The notes below the pieces were generated by a model that was not told the DNA's origin, did not search any database, and saw only the letters and a list, made by a program, of their open reading frames with translations. Positions 26,117-35,671 of a stretch of 64,000 bases of DNA are shown piece after piece (within the stretch, counting starts at the first letter, position 1; every line of letters starts with the position of its first letter). The DNA lies in assembly GCF_002860285.1 (NCBI RefSeq), contig NZ_PGVF01000016.1, forward strand, positions 1-64,000. The letters run 5' to 3'. The stretch comes from Bacillus sp. M6-12. Lineage in GTDB: Bacteria > Bacillota > Bacilli > Bacillales > DSM-1321. Position numbers and translations under genes: made by a program.

Positions 26117-27463
26117 ATGTCGAATACGGCAATTCCGCAAGTTGTTTCAGAAGCTGCTAATGAAACAACGAATAACCGTCAATTAGTATCGGCTACTATG
26201 GCTTCATTATTAGGCTGGTCTTTTGATCTTTATGACCTTTTTCTTCTTTTATATGTAACGCCCACAATTGGTGCACTTTTCTTTCCCAGCAATAATCCGA
26301 CACTTTCTCTGGCGGCGGTTTATGCTTCCTTTGCCGTGACATTGCTTATGCGTCCGCTTGGTTCAGCTATTTTTGGTTCCTTCGCAGATAAGAACGGAAG
26401 GAAGAAATCAATGACAGTTGCCATCGTTGGGGTGGGTTTAAGTACAGCTGCTTTCGGACTTTTGCCAACTGTACCGCAAATTGGTGTATTTGCCGCAATC
26501 ATTTTCTTGGTTCTCCGTCTTGTACAAGGGATATTTGTTGGTGGTGTTGTTGCTTCAACACATACCATTGGGACAGAATCGGCTCCTCCAAAGCTAAGAG
26601 GCTTAATGTCAGGTCTTATTGGTGGGGGCGGAGCAGGGTTAGGCGCCTTATTCGCTTCTATCACATTTGCCATTGTATCCGCTCTTTTCCCCGGAGAAGC
26701 ATTCAGTGAATGGGGATGGAGAGTCATGTTCTTTACTGGAATATTTGGATCAATTGCCGGATTGTTTGTTTTCCGCAATTTAGATGAATCACCATTATGG
26801 AAGGAACTCCAGGAGAAGAAAAAAGATAAGAATGCAAACAAACCAGCAATCGAACAAAAGCCGGTTAAAACCTTATTTACGGTCTACGGGGGCATATTGT
26901 TGGTTAACTTAATGATTGTTATCGGCGGCGGTGCCAGTTATTATCTGACTTCCGGTTTTATTCCAACATTCTTAAGCGTAGTAAATGAAGTAACTCCAGG
27001 AACTAAATCAGGAATTCTCATTGTCTCAAGCATAGTGACCATTATTGCAGCCCTTATTGCGGGCCATCTCAGTGAAAAATTCGGCAGAAAGAAGACCTTC
27101 CTGGTGATAGGTGTTTTAAACATCATTGGACTTCCCTTCTTTTACCTCTCACTAGCAGACGCAACCTCTACTACTTTAATTTATTTATATACTATCGGCG
27201 TTGTATTTTTAGGGAATGCTTCCTATGCCCCTGTATTAATTTTTCTAAATGAAAGATTTCCAACCTCCATTCGGTCAACAGGTACCGGCCTTTCCTGGAA
27301 CATGGGGTTTGCGGTTGGAGGAATGATGCCGACATTCGTTACTTTAGCAAGCGGAAATGTCAGCAATATCCCTCATACCCTGATGTATTTCTTCATCGGC
27401 CTCTACTTGCTTTATATAGTTGGCTCCCTGATCATTCCGGAAACAAAAGGAAATTTAAAGTAG
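26117..27463 (+). CDS. MFS transporter, metabolite:H+ symporter type
   Basis: A 448-residue, 12-span carrier of the sugar-porter-like/AAHS-SHS branch that imports aromatic acids, sialate, lactate and similar metabolites. The N-terminal GWSFDLYDLFLLLY, the loop 2-3 motif GSFADKNGRKKSM and the loop 8-9 motif GHLSEKFGRKKT are intact. ATG 26117 follows ATAGGAGG. First gene of the MFS-ALDH-ADH-R2 stretch, behind control segment copy 2. Confidence 0.9.
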   Translation: MSNTAIPQVVSEAANETTNNRQLVSATMASLLGWSFDLYDLFLLLYVTPTIGALFFPSNNPTLSLAAVYASFAVTLLMRPLGSAIFGSFADKNGRKKSMTVAIVGVGLSTAAFGLLPTVPQIGVFAAIIFLVLRLVQGIFVGGVVASTHTIGTESAPPKLRGLMSGLIGGGGAGLGALFASITFAIVSALFPGEAFSEWGWRVMFFTGIFGSIAGLFVFRNLDESPLWKELQEKKKDKNANKPAIEQKPVKTLFTVYGGILLVNLMIVIGGGASYYLTSGFIPTFLSVVNEVTPGTKSGILIVSSIVTIIAALIAGHLSEKFGRKKTFLVIGVLNIIGLPFFYLSLADATSTTLIYLYTIGVVFLGNASYAPVLIFLNERFPTSIRSTGTGLSWNMGFAVGGMMPTFVTLASGNVSNIPHTLMYFFIGLYLLYIVGSLIIPETKGNLK

Positions 27464-27469
27464 CCAATT

Positions 27470-27500
27470 AGAGGGGGGAAAGATAATCCCCCTCTCTTTT
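27470..27500 (+). terminator. Terminator after the MFS gene
   Basis: GAGGGGG (27471-27477) pairs with CCCCCTC (27488-27494), followed by TTTT. The next gene, an aldehyde dehydrogenase, therefore probably has its own promoter in the ~165 bp that remain. Confidence 0.75.
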
Positions 27501-27666
27501 AAAAGAGATGTTTTTGACTTCAATGAATTACATATCTTTAATGAAAAATGATGTTTTTGAAGTTACGGGAAGCAATGAAGTGGACATAATTTCAAAATGG
27601 AATCAGGGTAATTGAATTTGAAAGATGGATCGGTTTTGAATAAATAACGAAGGGAGATTAAAAGGC

Positions 27667-29124
27667 ATGCTGCTAACAACGGAAGCGGTAAAAAATTTTA
27701 TTGATGGAAGATGGCAGGAATCACAAACAGGGGAGACAATGAAAGCGATTAATCCGGCAACAGGAGAGGTAGTAGGTGTTGCACAGAAATCGGGCCTGGA
27801 GGATATTAAAAAAGCGATTCAATCCGCTAAAAAGGCATTTGAAACGGGTGATTGGAAATACAATGCGGTTAAACGTTCAGACGCATTGATGAAGTGGGCA
27901 AATAGATTAGAGGAAAACAAAGAGAAAATCTCAACTATCCTCACAAAAGAGAATGGTAAACCGCTGAAAGAATCGCGTATAGAAATAGGTTCATGTATAG
28001 ATACTCTTAAGTATTTTGCTGGAATGGCACGAAGTGTTTTTGGACGGTCTATTAATCTATCTGAATCCTCCTATGGAATTGTAGATAAAAGTCCAATTGG
28101 CGTAGTTGGAATCATTTCACCTTGGAATTGGCCGGCTATGCTAATGATTCGAGAGGTTGCACCAGCCTTGGCTGCAGGCAATACGGTTATTCTAAAGCCG
28201 GCAAGCCGGACACCTTTAATAAGTGTGGCCTTAGTTGGGCTAATTGAGGAAATTGCTGAGTTTCCTCCAGGAGTTGTTAACATTGTTACGGGACCTGGAG
28301 CATTGATTGGCGAGGAAATCTCTAAAAGTCCCGATGTTCATGCTATTAGCTTCACTGGAGACACAACCACTGGAAAACAGCTGGCAAAGGTTGCAGCCGA
28401 TAAAGTGAAAAAATTAGCACTTGAACTTGGCGGAAAATCTCCCAATATTCTCTTCCCGGATGCGGATATTCAGAAGGCTGTACCGGTTATTGCAAAATCA
28501 ATTTTTATAACTGCCGGGCAAATGTGTTTTGCAGGCTCAAGATTGCTAGTACACGAATCAATCCATAAAGAAGTGGTCAGTCAGTTAAAAATAGAGGCCG
28601 AAAAGATAAAGGTAGGAAACGGAATGGATGAAACCGTTGATATGGGACCTGTCATTTCAGAGTCACAGCTAAAGGGGGTCCTTACCTATTGCGAAGAGGG
28701 AAAAAGAGTCGCAAAGCTTGTAACAGGCGGCACCCAATTAAAAGGCGGCGATTATGATAAAGGCTTTTTTATGGAGCCGACTATCTTTGATGAAGTCCCG
28801 CTTGAATCCTCCATCTGCCAGGAAGAAATATTTGGCCCTGTTCTAGTCGTCCAATCATTTAAGGATGAAGAAGAGGCGATACAGCTTGCAAATGGAACGA
28901 TCTTTGGGCTGGCAGCCGGTGTATGGACGAAGGACATTAATAGGGCTTTGAGAGTCTCAAAGAAAATTGATGCAGGTACAGTCTGGATCAATACGTATAA
29001 CAAAAATTACCCTTCAACAGAATTTGGAGGATATAAAGAAAGCGGCTTAGGGCGTACAAGAGGGCTTGAAGGCCTTTTCGAATACACGGAAACGAAGCAT
29101 ATCAATATTGATTTTGAAGATTAG
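27667..29124 (+). CDS. NAD(P)-dependent aldehyde dehydrogenase
   Basis: A 485-residue ALDH-superfamily enzyme oxidising an aldehyde to the acid. Catalytic Glu is in LELGGKSPNI (about residue 258) and catalytic Cys in TAGQMCFAGSR (about residue 291); FTGDTTTGKQ supplies cofactor contacts. AGGGAG lies upstream of ATG. It is 17 bp before the alcohol dehydrogenase, so alcohol to aldehyde to acid oxidation is a natural reading of the pair. Confidence 0.92.
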   Translation: MLLTTEAVKNFIDGRWQESQTGETMKAINPATGEVVGVAQKSGLEDIKKAIQSAKKAFETGDWKYNAVKRSDALMKWANRLEENKEKISTILTKENGKPLKESRIEIGSCIDTLKYFAGMARSVFGRSINLSESSYGIVDKSPIGVVGIISPWNWPAMLMIREVAPALAAGNTVILKPASRTPLISVALVGLIEEIAEFPPGVVNIVTGPGALIGEEISKSPDVHAISFTGDTTTGKQLAKVAADKVKKLALELGGKSPNILFPDADIQKAVPVIAKSIFITAGQMCFAGSRLLVHESIHKEVVSQLKIEAEKIKVGNGMDETVDMGPVISESQLKGVLTYCEEGKRVAKLVTGGTQLKGGDYDKGFFMEPTIFDEVPLESSICQEEIFGPVLVVQSFKDEEEAIQLANGTIFGLAAGVWTKDINRALRVSKKIDAGTVWINTYNKNYPSTEFGGYKESGLGRTRGLEGLFEYTETKHINIDFED

Positions 29125-29141
29125 AAAAGGAGGCTTTGTGA

Positions 29142-30290
29142 ATGAATCAATCATTTACTTTTCATTTGCCGACGAAAGTCCACTTTGGCTTTGGGAAAAT
29201 AGACGTATTAAGAGATCTCCCCTTTCAAGCTAGCAGGGCGTTTATTGTAACCGATAAAGGAGTTCTGAACGCAGGCCTTCTAGAGGGGATAATAAATCAG
29301 TTAGAATCAACGGGGATTTCTTATGAGGTTTATAGTGATGTAGAACCGGATCCAAGCGTCGAAACGGTAGATAGAGCAGCTCATGTGTTTAAGGAATCTC
29401 AATGTGACCTGATCATCTCAGTCGGAGGCGGCAGCCCAATTGATACCGCAAAGGGTATTCGGGTAGTGGCTGGAAATGGCGGGTCGATCAGGGATTATGC
29501 AGGCAACAATATTGTTAAAGAGCCATCAAATATTCCGCTTATTGCGATACCCACTACTTCCGGTACAGGAAGTGAAGTTACCATTTTTGCTGTATTTTCT
29601 GACTGGGAAGAAAATAGAAAAGTAACAGTGGTAAGTCCCTTCTTATCACCAGATTTGAGCATTGTTGATCCGGAATTAACAATGACCGCTCCTGCAAGTA
29701 TAACAGCAGCTTCCGGGTTTGATGCCTTTGCCCATGCTGCGGAAACGTTCGTTTCAAAAGCAGCACAGCCGACGAGTGATGCACTGGCACTGTCAGCCAT
29801 GAAAACAGCCCATAAATATCTCCGGAGGGCAGTTCTTGATGGTACGGATATAGAAGCAAGAACGAAAATGGCTGAAGCCAGCCTGTTGGCAGGGATTGCC
29901 TTTAATCAATCATATCTGGGGCTGGCCCATGCAATCGGAAGTGCAATAAGCGGGCATGCACATGTTAGCCATGGAGTAGCTATTGGACTTTTATTGCCAA
30001 GAGTGATGGAGTTTAATTTGGAAACTTCAATAGAAAGATACCAAGACATTGGAAGAGTTCTTTTTGAAGATAATAAACTATCAAAAAGGTCTATTGCAGA
30101 AAAGGTTTTAGAGGAAGTAAGGCAATTAAGGAATGACGTCTTGTTGCCAGCCAGGCTTCGGGATGTAAATGTCAAGGAAGATCAGCTGGAAGGAATTGCA
30201 CATGACTCTATAAAGAGCGGAATGTGGAAGTTTAATCCGCGTGAAGCATCAGTCGAGGAAATTCAGCAGCTGCTCGCGACCATTTTCTAA
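29142..30290 (+). CDS. Iron-containing alcohol dehydrogenase
   Basis: A 382-residue group III (Fe-ADH) dehydrogenase. The nucleotide loop ISVGGGSPIDTAKGI and metal ligands in GFDAFAHAAE and AHAIGSAISGHAHVSHG (Asp, His, His, His) are all present. AAAGGAGG precedes ATG. Co-transcribed with the upstream aldehyde dehydrogenase. Confidence 0.92.
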   Translation: MNQSFTFHLPTKVHFGFGKIDVLRDLPFQASRAFIVTDKGVLNAGLLEGIINQLESTGISYEVYSDVEPDPSVETVDRAAHVFKESQCDLIISVGGGSPIDTAKGIRVVAGNGGSIRDYAGNNIVKEPSNIPLIAIPTTSGTGSEVTIFAVFSDWEENRKVTVVSPFLSPDLSIVDPELTMTAPASITAASGFDAFAHAAETFVSKAAQPTSDALALSAMKTAHKYLRRAVLDGTDIEARTKMAEASLLAGIAFNQSYLGLAHAIGSAISGHAHVSHGVAIGLLLPRVMEFNLETSIERYQDIGRVLFEDNKLSKRSIAEKVLEEVRQLRNDVLLPARLRDVNVKEDQLEGIAHDSIKSGMWKFNPREASVEEIQQLLATIF

Positions 30291-30413
30291 GGATATAAGG
30301 AGGAGCAAGACACTCCGCAGCTGGCTGTGATACCTGAAAGACACCAACCAATGTATGTTAGCCGAAAGGATTTTTCCTTTTGAATAAAAAATATATTGCA
30401 GGAGGATGAAAGT

Positions 30414-31301
30414 ATGAGCATATCTCAAGATCGTCTGAATTATGAACAGGTGGATAAAGAATTAGAACACATTCAGGATTTAAACCACGAAGATCGAAGA
30501 AAAGCTGATGAGCTTGCTTATTCTCTTTATCGTATGGCAATACGATTTGGGACATGGGATCCGCAGGAGATCGATTTAACAGAAGACAAAAAGCATTTTG
30601 CCACAATGGATCAACAAAAAAGGGATTACCTTATCCATTTTTGCACGGGGTTTTGGAATGCGGAGGAAAATGTTGCTGTCCAATTTTGTCCCTGGGTTAT
30701 GGTGGCGCCGACAACTCATCAACAAGCTTTTTTAAGCACACAATTAGTGGAGGAATTTAAGCATACTGAGTTTTTTGAACGATACTTTAAAGAAGTGCTG
30801 GGAGTGGATCGCGAAAATAAAGTCCAGAATATTGTCCATGATACCCTCGACCCAAGGGGCAAACAGCTTATCCAAGCCATTGAAGAGGGCCCGGAGTCAA
30901 GAGAAGCAGCGATGGTAGAAGGAATGGCCCACTATCAGGGGATTATTGAAGGTGTTCAGGCAATGGTTGGCTATGATGTCTATGAAGCAGTTTGGGGACA
31001 GTATAATCTCCTGCCTGGTTTAAGGGAGGCGTTTAAAAACATTAAAAGGGACGAAGGGCGTCACGTCGGATTTGGACTAAGAATGCTGAAACAATTCTCC
31101 AGAAAACCGGAGCATGCCGAAAGAATCAGAAGAGTTTATGAAGAGTATCTTCCTGCCATGTTAATCCGCTATGACCAGCAAGTAATCGTAAATGGAAGAG
31201 AGATAGAAACTCCAGTGGAAGTACAAGGAAAAGATAGAATTCAAAAGATGTTTGACCGCAGACTAAAGGATATACTAGGCAATCAATTACAGCAGGTATA
31301 A
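30414..31301 (+). CDS. R2-like (ribonucleotide-reductase beta-type) diiron/Mn-Fe protein
   Basis: A 295-residue ferritin-like four-helix protein of the R2/R2lox family. Carboxylate and His ligands appear in order: AEENVAVQ (Glu), VEEFKHTEFF (ExxH), VEGMAHYQG (Glu) and RDEGRHVGFG (ExxH). No class I large subunit is nearby, and the setting beside dehydrogenases fits an R2-like ligand-binding oxidase better than a reductase subunit. I have not tested the residues that separate R2lox from R2c. GGAGG lies eight bases before ATG. A terminator follows ~100 bp downstream. Confidence 0.78.
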   Translation: MSISQDRLNYEQVDKELEHIQDLNHEDRRKADELAYSLYRMAIRFGTWDPQEIDLTEDKKHFATMDQQKRDYLIHFCTGFWNAEENVAVQFCPWVMVAPTTHQQAFLSTQLVEEFKHTEFFERYFKEVLGVDRENKVQNIVHDTLDPRGKQLIQAIEEGPESREAAMVEGMAHYQGIIEGVQAMVGYDVYEAVWGQYNLLPGLREAFKNIKRDEGRHVGFGLRMLKQFSRKPEHAERIRRVYEEYLPAMLIRYDQQVIVNGREIETPVEVQGKDRIQKMFDRRLKDILGNQLQQV

Positions 31302-31403
31302 ATTTTCAATGGGGCGAAGAACTGAGGACCCAATGATTACGAGATGAAGAGGAAGCCCTTTCTGAAAACGCATTTGTCAAAATGAAAAAATGTGGCTAAT
31401 AGT

Positions 31404-31435
31404 AAAACCGGCGCCAATGAGGCCGCCGGTTTTTC
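31404..31435 (+). terminator. Terminator closing the ALDH-ADH-R2 operon
   Basis: AAAACCGGC (31404-31412) pairs with GCCGGTTTT (31425-31433). The stem and flanks nearly repeat the terminator at 25574. Confidence 0.8.
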
Positions 31436-31580
31436 ACATTTGCTAAAAGAGGTACAATTTGAATTAATTAGTAAAAATGTTCTAAATTAATGTTAAAATT
31501 AGAATTGTACAACAACTAAAAGGATTAATATGGTAAGATAAAATAGTACATTTTTATGCTATTAAAAAGGGGGAAATTGA

Positions 31581-32585
31581 ATGAAAAAAAAGAGTTTTAT
31601 TTTTCCAGCGATCCTTTTGCTCGCTCTGTCCATGATCTTGGCGGCATGCGGAGGAGGCGGGTCGGAAGAAACATCCGGAAAAGGCGGCGAAAGTAAAGAA
31701 GGCGGCGAAAGCGGCAAAAAGCAATTCCTTAACCTTGTAACAGGCGGAACAGGCGGTACATACTATCCTTTGGGCGGAACTTTTGCTGATATCATTACAG
31801 ATAACACAAATGCTGAAACAACAGCCCAGTCTTCAGGTGCATCTGCTGAAAACATGGAAGCAATCAAAGCGGGAGATGCTGATATTGCTTTTACTCAAAC
31901 GGATATCGCTTCTTATGCAACGGAAGGAAAGCTTATGTTTGAAGGCAAAGCAGTTGAAAATGTGAAAGCTATTTCGTCTCTTTATCCTGAAACAGTTCAA
32001 ATCGTGACTTTAGCAAAATCAAAGATTACGAAAGTAGAAGATTTAAAGGGTAAATCAGTTTCCGTAGGTGCGCCAGGTTCAGGTACATATGCGAACGCTG
32101 AGCAAATCCTAGAGATTCATGGCATGACAATGAAGGATATTAAGCCTCAAAACTTATCATTCGATGAATCTACAGGTGGAATCCAGGATGGAACAATTGA
32201 TGCTGCATTTATCACAGCAGGAGCTCCAACGGGCGCAGTTGAAGGTTTGGCAGCTACTCAGGAAGTTGTAATCGTTCCGATTGCTGATGATAAAATTAAA
32301 GCGCTGATTGAGAAATATCCATATTATGCGGAAGATAAAGTTCCTGCTAATACTTACAAGATTAAAGAAGAAGTAAAGACAGTAGCCGTACAGGCAATGC
32401 TGGTTGTCAGGGATGACCTTGATGAACAGCTTGTCTATGATATGACAAAAGCTCTATATGAAAATATGGATAAAGTAACACATGCAAAAGGCAAATTAAT
32501 CAAGGTTGAAAACGCGTTGAACGGTGTAGGGATTGATGTACATCCTGGCGCAAAGAAATACTTTGATGAAAAAGGCGTTAAATAA
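31581..32585 (+). CDS. TAXI-family TRAP transporter substrate-binding lipoprotein
   Basis: A 334-residue extracytoplasmic solute-binding protein. The signal peptide ends in lipobox LAAC, followed by a Gly/Glu/Lys linker. FLNLVTGGTGGTYYPLGGTFADII is the typical TAXI start and the second lobe is complete. It captures substrate (glutamate or dicarboxylates in known cases) for the fused permease two genes on. A hairpin after the stop may keep its level above the permease. Confidence 0.93.
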   Translation: MKKKSFIFPAILLLALSMILAACGGGGSEETSGKGGESKEGGESGKKQFLNLVTGGTGGTYYPLGGTFADIITDNTNAETTAQSSGASAENMEAIKAGDADIAFTQTDIASYATEGKLMFEGKAVENVKAISSLYPETVQIVTLAKSKITKVEDLKGKSVSVGAPGSGTYANAEQILEIHGMTMKDIKPQNLSFDESTGGIQDGTIDAAFITAGAPTGAVEGLAATQEVVIVPIADDKIKALIEKYPYYAEDKVPANTYKIKEEVKTVAVQAMLVVRDDLDEQLVYDMTKALYENMDKVTHAKGKLIKVENALNGVGIDVHPGAKKYFDEKGVK

Positions 32586-32598
32586 TTAAAAAAACGGG

Positions 32599-32629
32599 TA
32601 GACCGGTTCATGCAATCGGTCTATCTTTT
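32599..32629 (+). terminator. Intra-operon hairpin after the TAXI binding protein
   Basis: TAGACCG (32599-32605) pairs with CGGTCTA (32617-32623), followed by TCTTTT. It likely acts as a partial terminator or mRNA 3' stabiliser. Confidence 0.55.
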
Positions 32630-32644
32630 GGTTAAGGAGCAGTT

Positions 32645-33184
32645 ATGGCCAGGGAACAACGAGCGGGAATGAAAAAGCGGTACGCATACATTTTACTTAT
32701 TATGCTGTTCTCTTTTGCGGCGCTTTTTGTTCCTTATCGGTCAGCACTGGTTTTCCAGTTTGAAAAATCGGACAAAGTATTGGCTTTTCTCCCGATTAAA
32801 AAAGGAGAAAGGTTCAGCATAATGTATACACATTCGATCCATCTTTCCAAGGTGGTTGAAACTTATAAGCTGAAGGATACCGGAGAAATCCAGCAGGTTG
32901 AATTGGTGTACGAGGATTTCGGAATTGGAATGCCTGAAAACGCAGGTGAAGGTGAGACATTTACGAAGAAAGACGGCAAATATTACATAGGAAATATGAA
33001 TAGGGTCTTTCCTCAAATTGATCTGCGGATTGGAAAAGTAAGGGCGAACCATACGCTTTTATACAAAAATCATTCATTTCCGCTGAAAGACAGCATTGAG
33101 CCTGGCACGTGGGTCAGGATTAAATGGAAACAGCTTACTTTATGGCAGCAATTGAGAGGAGTGAATATCCTTGGAAGAAAATAA
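32645..33184 (+). CDS. DUF1850 domain protein of the TAXI-TRAP operon
   Basis: A 179-residue protein with one N-terminal membrane anchor (about residues 13-30) and an extracellular DUF1850 domain (FSIMYTHSIHLSKVVETYKL, YEDFGIGMPENAGEGE). DUF1850 proteins sit next to TAXI-TRAP permeases and probably assist them; no activity is established. It overlaps the permease start by 14 bp, so translation is coupled. Confidence 0.85.
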   Translation: MAREQRAGMKKRYAYILLIMLFSFAALFVPYRSALVFQFEKSDKVLAFLPIKKGERFSIMYTHSIHLSKVVETYKLKDTGEIQQVELVYEDFGIGMPENAGEGETFTKKDGKYYIGNMNRVFPQIDLRIGKVRANHTLLYKNHSFPLKDSIEPGTWVRIKWKQLTLWQQLRGVNILGRK

Positions 33185-35168
33185 ATTTCAATCACTAACA
33201 CAGGAAGAACAGCAGGAACTAATGGAAAAGTACGATCCGGAGGCCGGAACAAGGAAACTTACCGGAATTTCGGCAAAAATTGCTTTTTTTGGACTGCTCG
33301 CCTTTTCTATATTTCAGGTGTACACCGCTGCAATTAAGCCATTAATGGCTCAGTTACAGCGATCGGTCCATCTTGGTTTTGGCCTTTCTTTAATTTTTTT
33401 GCTGTTTCCTGCAAGCAAGAAGCTAAGAAAAAAAGGCGGAGTTGCATGGTATGATGCGATTCTGGCCATTTTGGCAGTCGGGGTGGGTGCTTATTGGCCG
33501 GTCATGATGGAAGATCTGGTCATGCGGGTCGGAAGGCTTACGCCAATGGACTTCACGGTAGGTATCGTTGCGATCCTTCTGGTGCTGGAGGCTACCCGGA
33601 GAACAGTCGGTTTGCCAATTACCATTATCGCGGCCGTATTCATGGCATATGCTCTCTACGGACCTTATATGCCTGGATTTTTGGCTCACAGAGGCTTAAC
33701 TATGGAACGTCTGGTTCAGACGATGTTCTTTACCACTGAGGGTATACTGGGTACTCCGCTTGGTGTGTCTTCAACCTTTATCTTTGTGTTTCTTTTATTC
33801 GGGGCATTTTTGATCAAAACCGGTGTTGGAGAATATTTCAATGACCTCGCTGTCATGATTGCCGGGAAAAGAGTTGGGGGCCCTGCAAAGGTTGCTATTT
33901 TCTCAAGTGCCCTTCAAGGTACGATTAGCGGGAGTTCCGTTGCTAACGTAGTAACCTCAGGAGCCTTTACAATTCCAATGATGAAGCGTCTTGGCTATAA
34001 AAAAGAATTTGCCGGAGCTGTTGAAGCGTCTGCTTCTACAGGCGGACAGTTAATGCCGCCTATTATGGGAGCAGCAGCCTTTTTAATGGTTGAATTCATC
34101 GGAGGGGGAATTACCTACTGGGATATTGCAAAAGCGGCGGCTATCCCTGCCATTCTTTACTTTGCCGGAATTTGGATTATGACTCATTTTGAAGCAAAAC
34201 GGCTCGGGCTACGCGGTCTGAAGGATGAAGAACTTCCTGATCGCAACGAAGTGCTAAAAAAGCTATACTTGTTAATCCCGATTGTCGCCATAGTCGCGCT
34301 GCTTATGACAGATATCAGCGTTATGCGGGGGGCGCTATGGGCCATCTTAATAACAGTAGCTGTCAGTGCTATTCGCAAAGAAACACGCATTGGGATTAGC
34401 GGGTTTATTGAAGCATTGGTAGATGGTGCGAGGACAGCACTAAGTGTTGCTGCGGCAACAGCAGCGGCAGGAATCATCGTAGGTGTTGTAACAAAAACCG
34501 GCCTTGGCCTTAAAATGGCAAACGGGCTGATTGACCTTGCAGCAGGAATGACTTCTTCACCAAAAGGTATATTGATCTTAACGTTGTTCTTTACGATGAT
34601 TGCATCATTAATTCTCGGTATGGGGTCGCCAACAACTGCGAATTACGTAATTACCTCAACGATTGCTGCACCTGCCATTATTCTGCTGGGTGTACCTGAT
34701 TTGTCTGCCCACTTATTCGTATTTTACTTCGGTATCATTGCAGACATCACTCCGCCAGTTGCCTTGGCTGCCTTTGCAGCTGCGGGTGTTTCAGGCGGTG
34801 AGCCGATCCGTACCGGCATAATCTCTTCAAAGCTCGCTATTGCAGCATTTATCATTCCGTATGTGTTCGTATTGTCACCGGAAATGCTGATGATTGATAC
34901 AACCTGGTACAGCACTGCATGGGTAGTCTTTACATCCATATGCGGAATGATTGCCATCGGCGCTGGTATGATCGGCTATTGGTTCCGGAGAATGATGGCA
35001 GTTGAACGGATTTTGGCGGTTATTACTGGTTTACTGCTGATTTATCCAGAACGGATTTCTGATATTACCGGACTGATATTGTTTGCGGTAATGATTGCCT
35101 TGCAGATTTTTATTAAAAAGGAAGATAAAAACAAACCCAATACTTCAGAACAAACTTTCACCAGCTGA
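33171..35168 (+). CDS. TRAP transporter fused permease (TAXI type)
   Basis: A 665-residue membrane protein in which the small (DctQ) and large (DctM) TRAP subunits are fused, as is normal for TAXI systems. The N-terminal ~200 residues carry four spans; the rest holds the DctM domain with GTISGSSVANVVTSGAFTIP, GGQLMPPIMGAAAF and MGSPTTANYV. TTG start nine bases after GAGAGGA, inside the DUF1850 gene. It uses an ion gradient to import the ligand of the TAXI lipoprotein. Confidence 0.93.
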   Translation: MEENKFQSLTQEEQQELMEKYDPEAGTRKLTGISAKIAFFGLLAFSIFQVYTAAIKPLMAQLQRSVHLGFGLSLIFLLFPASKKLRKKGGVAWYDAILAILAVGVGAYWPVMMEDLVMRVGRLTPMDFTVGIVAILLVLEATRRTVGLPITIIAAVFMAYALYGPYMPGFLAHRGLTMERLVQTMFFTTEGILGTPLGVSSTFIFVFLLFGAFLIKTGVGEYFNDLAVMIAGKRVGGPAKVAIFSSALQGTISGSSVANVVTSGAFTIPMMKRLGYKKEFAGAVEASASTGGQLMPPIMGAAAFLMVEFIGGGITYWDIAKAAAIPAILYFAGIWIMTHFEAKRLGLRGLKDEELPDRNEVLKKLYLLIPIVAIVALLMTDISVMRGALWAILITVAVSAIRKETRIGISGFIEALVDGARTALSVAAATAAAGIIVGVVTKTGLGLKMANGLIDLAAGMTSSPKGILILTLFFTMIASLILGMGSPTTANYVITSTIAAPAIILLGVPDLSAHLFVFYFGIIADITPPVALAAFAAAGVSGGEPIRTGIISSKLAIAAFIIPYVFVLSPEMLMIDTTWYSTAWVVFTSICGMIAIGAGMIGYWFRRMMAVERILAVITGLLLIYPERISDITGLILFAVMIALQIFIKKEDKNKPNTSEQTFTS

Positions 35169-35198
35169 TTCACCAATGTTATTTATTAAAATCTTGAG

Positions 35199-35229
35199 CG
35201 TCTTCCTGCGGGAAGGCGTTTTTTTTTTG
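35199..35229 (+). terminator. Terminator of the TAXI-TRAP operon
   Basis: CGTCTTCC (35199-35206) pairs with GGAAGGCG (35211-35218, one G-U), followed by a run of ten or so T. Confidence 0.85.
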
Positions 35230-35671
35230 AAAATAAAGCAGTAAAACAAGCTGTATAGTCTCTTGTACGTTTCACCTTCAATGTGCATTGCATTTAATAT
35301 TTTGAGGTGCTTGGACATTTGTATTTTCATTGAAAGATGGCCATATGGGGGCAGGGTTAAGAAATGTCAAAGTGAAGGCAGATTTCTTCTGAGGATTCAG
35401 CTCCGTGTTAATAAATTTAAAATACCGCAAATTATATGCACTTAACAAACGATACCAAAATAACAAGCGGATCCTTACTGGCCGGTATTTAGGGAGGATA
35501 TTTCGGCCAACAGTGATTGCCGGTAAAAAAAGAGATATACTGTGTGTCTCCGGACAAGCTTGGGAAATTAGACTACCCCTGCTTAATACCGAGGCAACAT
35601 TAACGATAGGAACACTCCCGAACTCTTCCTATTTAGCCGGTTAATGTCAAAATTGAAAGTGTGGGCAGAAT
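35230..35671. other. Intergenic region with a doubtful 79-codon ORF
   Basis: The only sizeable frame is 35405-35644 (GTG start, GAGG about ten bases upstream, product with basic N-terminus and no recognisable domain). It could be a small gene or chance. A pyrimidine-rich stretch and the start of the next gene's leader make up the rest. I do not call a gene here. Confidence 0.25.

Noticed and set aside
30291..30413. Riboswitch or leader between the ADH and R2-like genes
   Set aside because: An AAGGAGGAG and a weak AAAGG/CCTTT hairpin are present, but no recognisable conserved riboswitch motif.
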